From assembly GCA_033344895.1 (NCBI GenBank), contig JAWPMN010000001.1, forward strand, positions 2,028,501 through 2,092,500: a stretch of DNA of 64,000 bases, in the 5' to 3' direction. The notes beneath the pieces were generated by a model that was not told the origin of the DNA, did no database searches, and worked only from the letters and a program-made list of their open reading frames with translations. The position numbers were made by a program, and so were the translations under genes. Source of the DNA: Alphaproteobacteria bacterium. Lineage in GTDB: Bacteria; Pseudomonadota; Alphaproteobacteria; UBA8366; Aestuariispiraceae. Position 1 is the first letter of the stretch. Every line of letters begins with the position of its first letter. Shown in pieces: positions 60,068 through 64,000 of this stretch.

Positions 60068-60859
60068 ATGACCGATAATGTGAAACTTGAAATCCTGCGT
60101 GACGGCGGCATCGCCCGCGTCCGAATGACCAACCCGGACAGGCACAACGCTTTCGACGACGGGCTGATCGTCGCCCTGACCGAGGCCTTTGACGGCCTGG
60201 GCAAGGAGGACGACGTCCGGGCCGTGGTGCTGGAGGCCGAAGGCAGAAGCTTTTCCGCCGGGGCCGATCTGAACTGGATGAAGCGGGTCGCCGGATATTC
60301 CTTTGATGAGAATGTGACGGATGCCCGCGCCCTGGCCCGCATGCTGAAGACGCTGAACTTCCTGCCGAAGCCGGTGATCGCGCGGGTGCAGGGGGCGGCC
60401 TTTGGTGGCGGCGTCGGTCTGGTGGCCTGCTGCGACATTGCCATCGGGTCGGAGCGTGCCGGCTTCTCCCTGTCGGAGGTCAAGCTCGGCATCATCCCCG
60501 CCGCGATCAGCCCCTATGTCGTCGATGCGATCGGTGCCCGTGCCGCACGGCGCTATTTCCAGACCGGGGAACGCTTCGATGCCGCGACGGCTTTGCGGCT
60601 CGGCCTGCTGCACGAAGTTGTGCCGGAGGACGAACTCGATGCCACGGTTGACGGGATTTTGAATGCGATCCTCGGTGTCGGCCCCGTCGCGGCCGCGGAA
60701 GCCAAGGATCTCGTCTTCGCGGTCGACGGCCGTGTCAGTGACACCGTGATCGAGGATACGGTTCAACGGATTGCCCGCCTGCGGGCGACCGAGGAGGCAC
60801 AGGAAGGCATGACCGCATTTCTCGAGAAACGGAGGGCGTCGTGGAACAAAGCCAAATAG
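60068..60859 (+). CDS. liuC: 3-methylglutaconyl-CoA hydratase (enoyl-CoA hydratase family)
   Basis: A 263-residue crotonase-fold enzyme. It has RHNAFDDGLIVALTEAFD at the N-terminus, then GRSFSAGADLNWMKRV with the oxyanion-hole element, and VQGAAFGGGVGLVACCDIAIG with the second oxyanion glycine. Between MCC subunits in this locus it should hydrate 3-methylglutaconyl-CoA to HMG-CoA. The assignment rests mostly on position, since the family has many substrates. Start 60068; the next gene begins 19 nt before its stop. Confidence 0.9.
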   Translation: MTDNVKLEILRDGGIARVRMTNPDRHNAFDDGLIVALTEAFDGLGKEDDVRAVVLEAEGRSFSAGADLNWMKRVAGYSFDENVTDARALARMLKTLNFLPKPVIARVQGAAFGGGVGLVACCDIAIGSERAGFSLSEVKLGIIPAAISPYVVDAIGARAARRYFQTGERFDAATALRLGLLHEVVPEDELDATVDGILNAILGVGPVAAAEAKDLVFAVDGRVSDTVIEDTVQRIARLRATEEAQEGMTAFLEKRRASWNKAK

Positions 60860-61368
60860 AACGCGAACGCGCCAGTTTCATGGCCCACGACCAGCATTCG
60901 TTGGGCCTTCCCAGCCTGTTCTACGGATCCCTGCGCGCGCCGGAGGTCTTCGAACTGGTGATCGGCCGTCCGATGCGGGACGTGTCGGCGGAGCCGGTCA
61001 TCCTGCACCGCCATGAATTGGCACGGATTATTGCCGGCGACGACTTTCCGGGGATTTTCCCGACGCATGATGATGTCGATCTTCAATGCCTGCTGATTGA
61101 CGGGCTGACCTATGAGGAACAGCTGCGCGTCGCCTGGTATGAATGGGATGAATACAAGCTGGCGCGGTTCGAAACGTCGGACGGCCGGCTTGCCCAGGCC
61201 TTCGTGCCGGATGTCGACGCGATTCACCGGGTCCATGGCGGGATCGATTTCCAGCCCTGGTCCTTCGAGGAGTGGCGCGAGCGCAACCTTTCGGCGGCCA
61301 TTCCCAATGCGCGGAACTGGATGGCGAAGATGCCGGATATCAGCGCCAGGCTTTGTGCCGCGGAATAA
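60841..61368 (+). CDS. gamma-glutamylcyclotransferase/AIG2-like protein (GTG start)
   Basis: A 175-residue protein with the GGCT-like fold signs: LFYGSLRAPEVFELVIG (YGSL motif) near residue 27, and the later acid-rich segment VAWYEWDEYKLARFET matching the family's catalytic Glu region, followed by AFVPDVDAI. AIG2-like proteins act on gamma-glutamyl compounds or modified amines. A role in leucine catabolism is not known. GTG at 60841 has GGAGG 6 nt upstream and overlaps liuC by 19 nt, so it is coupled and unlikely to be an insertion. liuD follows after 20 nt. Confidence 0.78.
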   Translation: MEQSQIERERASFMAHDQHSLGLPSLFYGSLRAPEVFELVIGRPMRDVSAEPVILHRHELARIIAGDDFPGIFPTHDDVDLQCLLIDGLTYEEQLRVAWYEWDEYKLARFETSDGRLAQAFVPDVDAIHRVHGGIDFQPWSFEEWRERNLSAAIPNARNWMAKMPDISARLCAAE

Positions 61369-61388
61369 CCCAACCGGGAAGCAAGACC

Positions 61389-63404
61389 ATGTTCAAACGA
61401 ATCCTGATCGCCAACCGTGGTGAGATCGCCTGCCGGGTCATCGAGACAGCGCGGCGCCTGGGGGTCGAGACTGTCGCCGTCTATTCGGACGCCGATGCGA
61501 AGGCGATGCATGTCGCGCTGGCCGATCATGCAGTGCGCCTCGGACCGCCGCCGGCTCGGGAAAGCTACCTGCGCGGCGATCTGATTTTGCAGGCCGCGAA
61601 GGATACCGGCGCGGAAGCGATCCATCCGGGCTACGGTTTTCTTTCCGAGAATGCCGATTTCGCGGAGGCCTGCGAGAAGGCCGGCGTGGTGTTCATCGGG
61701 CCGCCCGCCGACGCGATCCGGGCCATGGGGTCGAAATCCGAGGCCAAGGCCCTGATGGACAAGGCCGGTGTCCCGCTGACGCCCGGCTATCACGGCGCCG
61801 ACCAGGATCCGGCCCATCTGAAAGCGGAGGCGGACCGCATCGGCTATCCGGTGCTGATCAAGGCTTCGGCCGGCGGCGGCGGGAAGGGGATGCGCCTGGT
61901 CGAGCGAACGGAAGATTTCGAGGAGGCTCTGGCCTCCTGCCGGCGCGAGGCTTCGGCCAGTTTCGGTGACGACCGGGTCCTGGTGGAGCGGTTCGTGACA
62001 CGCCCCCGCCATATCGAGATGCAGGTCTTTGCGGATTCGCACGGCAATGCGGTTCACCTCTTCGAGCGCGACTGCTCGATCCAGCGGCGCCATCAGAAGG
62101 TCGTAGAGGAAGCCACGGCCCCCGGCATGCCGGAGGCGCTGCGGCAGCGCATGGGCGAGGCGGCCGTCGCGGCGGCGAAGGCCGTCGGCTATCGGGGGGC
62201 CGGTACCGTCGAGTTCATCGCGGAGACCCAACCGGACGGCACGCCGGGTGATTTTTTCTTCATGGAAATGAATACCCGCCTGCAGGTCGAGCATCCGGTC
62301 ACCGAACTGGTGACCGGCCAGGATCTTGTGGAATGGCAGCTTCGGGTCGCGGCCGGCGAGCCCCTGCCGATGGATCAGGCGGAGATCTTCTCCTTCGGTC
62401 ATGCCGTGGAGGTCCGCCTCTATGCCGAAGATCCGGATGGCGGTTTCCTGCCGTCCATCGGTACGCTGCATCGGCTGCGCTTTCCGGAGGGCAGCGATAT
62501 CCGTGTCGATACCGGCGTGCGGGAGGGCGATGAAGTATCGCCCCATTACGATCCGATGATCGCGAAGCTGATCGCCTATGGTGACGACCGGAAGGAGGCG
62601 ATCCGGAAACTGATTGCGGCGTTGCGGTCGACCGAGGCCGCGGGGATCGCCACCAACCGCGACTTCCTAATCCGCGTCCTGGCCGATCCCGATTTCCAGG
62701 CCGGCACGCTGGATACCGGCTTTATCGCCGCCCGGGAGGACAGCCTGCTGCCCGGACGCGCGCGGGCGGGGGATGCCGAGCTGATTGCGGCGACGCTTGC
62801 GGTGCTGGATTCCGAGGCTGTCTCGGCGCGGCGCCATGCCATCGCGGCGGGCGATCCGCATTCGCCCTGGGCGACGGCGACGGGGTGGCGGCTCAATGAT
62901 TCCGGACCGGTCGACATCCGGTTCCGCGACTTTGACGGCGAGCGGACTGTTTCGGCCCGGTTCGAACAGGGCGCCTGGCAGTGCCGGGTTGAAAACGGCG
63001 AGCCCGTAGAGGCGGTGCTGCGCGGCCTGGATGAGAGCGGCCTTCGGGTCCGGATCGGCGGGCGGCTGCTGCAGTTCGCCCTGGACCGCACCGGCGACCG
63101 CTTCACGCTGTTCAGCGCGGACCACACCTATGTCCTGGACCGTGTTGATCCGCTTGCGGCGGCGACGGGGACCGATCAGTCGGATCACGCTCTGACCGCC
63201 CCAATGCCCGGGAAGGTCACGGCTGTCTTCGTGAAGCAGGGGGACACGGTTTCGGCCGGCACTTCGCTCATGATCCTCGAAGCCATGAAGATGGAGCATA
63301 CGATCAAGGCACCCGCCGACGGCGTCATCGCGACCCTGCCCTATGCCGAGGGCGATCAGGTCGGCGACGGCGCGGTCCTGGTTACCTTTGAAGATGACGC
63401 CTGA
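61389..63404 (+). CDS. liuD: methylcrotonyl-CoA carboxylase, biotin carboxylase/carrier subunit
   Basis: A 671-residue MCC alpha subunit. The biotin carboxylase has FKRILIANRGEIACRVIE, KASAGGGGKGMRLVE, DCSIQRRHQKVVEE and EMNTRLQVEHPVTE; the carrier domain near the end carries EAMKMEHT with the biotin Lys (about residue 636). It is paired with liuB in the same operon. Its sequence differs from the PccA at 32129 though the domains match. The ATG at 61389 is chosen; an open frame from 61272 overlaps the preceding gene. A 118-nt gap follows before liuE. Confidence 0.94.
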   Translation: MFKRILIANRGEIACRVIETARRLGVETVAVYSDADAKAMHVALADHAVRLGPPPARESYLRGDLILQAAKDTGAEAIHPGYGFLSENADFAEACEKAGVVFIGPPADAIRAMGSKSEAKALMDKAGVPLTPGYHGADQDPAHLKAEADRIGYPVLIKASAGGGGKGMRLVERTEDFEEALASCRREASASFGDDRVLVERFVTRPRHIEMQVFADSHGNAVHLFERDCSIQRRHQKVVEEATAPGMPEALRQRMGEAAVAAAKAVGYRGAGTVEFIAETQPDGTPGDFFFMEMNTRLQVEHPVTELVTGQDLVEWQLRVAAGEPLPMDQAEIFSFGHAVEVRLYAEDPDGGFLPSIGTLHRLRFPEGSDIRVDTGVREGDEVSPHYDPMIAKLIAYGDDRKEAIRKLIAALRSTEAAGIATNRDFLIRVLADPDFQAGTLDTGFIAAREDSLLPGRARAGDAELIAATLAVLDSEAVSARRHAIAAGDPHSPWATATGWRLNDSGPVDIRFRDFDGERTVSARFEQGAWQCRVENGEPVEAVLRGLDESGLRVRIGGRLLQFALDRTGDRFTLFSADHTYVLDRVDPLAAATGTDQSDHALTAPMPGKVTAVFVKQGDTVSAGTSLMILEAMKMEHTIKAPADGVIATLPYAEGDQVGDGAVLVTFEDDA

Positions 63405-63522
63405 CGGCTGAACTCGCCAAGAGACGGGCGTTGCCGGCCGGGGCCGGCCGCTCCACATTGACGGGGGTGCCGTAGCCTGGGAATCGGTTCGCGAACTGGA
63501 AGGACAAGGGAGAACGTGCGTC

Positions 63523-64000
63523 ATGTCGGATAGAGTCAAGATCGTCGAGGTCGGTCCCCGGGACGGGCTGCAAAACGAGAAGGCGGCGGTCACGACGGAT
63601 CAGAAGATCCGGCTGATCGAACTGCTGGCGGAGGCCGGGCTCACCGCAATCGAGGCCGGCAGTTTCGTGTCCCCGAAATGGGTGCCGCAGATGGCGGATT
63701 CCGGTGAGGTTTTCGACCGGATGGAAAAACGCCCGACGGTCGATTATCCAGTTCTGACGCCGAACATGAAGGGGCTGGACGCCGCCCTTTCCCATGGCGC
63801 CAAGGAGGTTGCGATCTTCGGTGCGGCGTCAGAAAGCTTCTCGCAGCGGAACATCAACTGCTCGATCGCGGAGTCTCTCGAGCGGTTTACACCGGTCTGC
63901 GCCCGGGCGCTGGACGAAGGGGTCCGCGTCCGCGGTTACATCTCCTGTGTCCTGGGCTGCCCGTATGAAGGACCCGTCGATCCCGGGGCCGTCGCACGAA
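63523..64000 (+). CDS. liuE: hydroxymethylglutaryl-CoA lyase, 3' part outside window
   Basis: The first 159 codons of HMG-CoA lyase, which splits HMG-CoA to acetyl-CoA and acetoacetate, the last step of leucine breakdown. The N-terminus has [19 protein letters not shown] with the catalytic Arg and metal-binding Asp, [14 protein letters not shown], and the C-terminal visible part [14 protein letters not shown]. It is separate from liuD by 118 nt, the only sizeable gap in the locus. GGGAG lies 10 nt before the ATG. Confidence 0.94.
   Translation, partial: MSDRVKIVEVGPRDGLQNEKAAVTTDQKIRLIELLAEAGLTAIEAGSFVSPKWVPQMADSGEVFDRMEKRPTVDYPVLTPNMKGLDAALSHGAKEVAIFGAASESFSQRNINCSIAESLERFTPVCARALDEGVRVRGYISCVLGCPYEGPVDPGAVAR

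Overview
The window looks like a chromosomal segment of a GC-rich alphaproteobacterium, probably a Rhodospirillales-type organism. The evidence is the fused str-S10-spc-alpha ribosomal supercluster with secY-adk in alphaproteobacterial order, an ATP12-type F1-ATPase assembly chaperone, a RarA/TerC/CrcB/RluC backbone, and a pyruvate-family decarboxylase that reads like the Azospirillum indole-/phenylpyruvate decarboxylase. No phage, insertion sequence, CRISPR array or rRNA gene is visible. The assignment below order level is inference.

Layout. 1-427: 5' part of a periplasmic ABC-type binding protein on the minus strand. 428-1129: a long divergent intergenic region with a strong sigma70-like promoter (738-766). 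1130-20092: 31 co-directional genes (rpsL, rpsG, fusA, tuf, rpsJ to rplO, secY, adk, rpsM, rpsK, rpoA, rplQ), with internal hairpins after tuf and before secY, a second strong promoter before rpsM, and a clear intrinsic terminator after rplQ. 20235-23738: Do-like serine protease, rarA and a TerC-family membrane protein. 24296-23754 (minus): a PAS_5-type protein. 24474-29720: crcB, rluC, a HAD phosphatase and a large AsmA-like protein with internal repeats, closed by a terminator. 29798-34138: ATP12 chaperone, pccB and pccA (propionyl-CoA carboxylase). 34176-38407: an acid-CoA ligase and a beta-hydroxyacid dehydrogenase divergent from an indole-/phenylpyruvate decarboxylase, with a perfect 17-bp palindrome between them. 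38463-39852: acylphosphatase and a DUF3179 protein. 40003-40996: a possible 21-residue peptide, lipB (minus) and tRNA-Leu(GAG) with its own promoter. 41133-47057: malic enzyme (maeB), mgtE, an unrecognised protein, an AT-rich gap and a DMT-family exporter.

47097-64000: a leucine/isovalerate catabolic locus. A MerR-type LiuR-like regulator lies behind a near-perfect palindromic operator and heads 17 tightly packed genes up to 63404, followed by the HMG-CoA lyase gene. The liu pathway is complete: isovaleryl-CoA dehydrogenase, methylcrotonyl-CoA carboxylase beta and alpha, methylglutaconyl-CoA hydratase, HMG-CoA lyase and a thiolase. Inside it sit two hotdog thioesterases, a beta-carbonic anhydrase (possibly interconverting CO2 and the bicarbonate used by the carboxylase), a second acyl-CoA dehydrogenase, and genes that do not belong to leucine breakdown. 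The latter are a short-chain-dehydrogenase-fold protein with the exact halohydrin dehalogenase signature, a kappa-GST/HCCA-isomerase-like protein, a glycosyltransferase-methyltransferase-asparagine synthetase cassette, and a gamma-glutamylcyclotransferase-like protein.

The most interesting items are the predicted halohydrin dehalogenase at 53459-54196 in this operon, the cargo genes splitting the liu genes, the decarboxylase locus with its palindrome, and the repeat-built AsmA-like protein.
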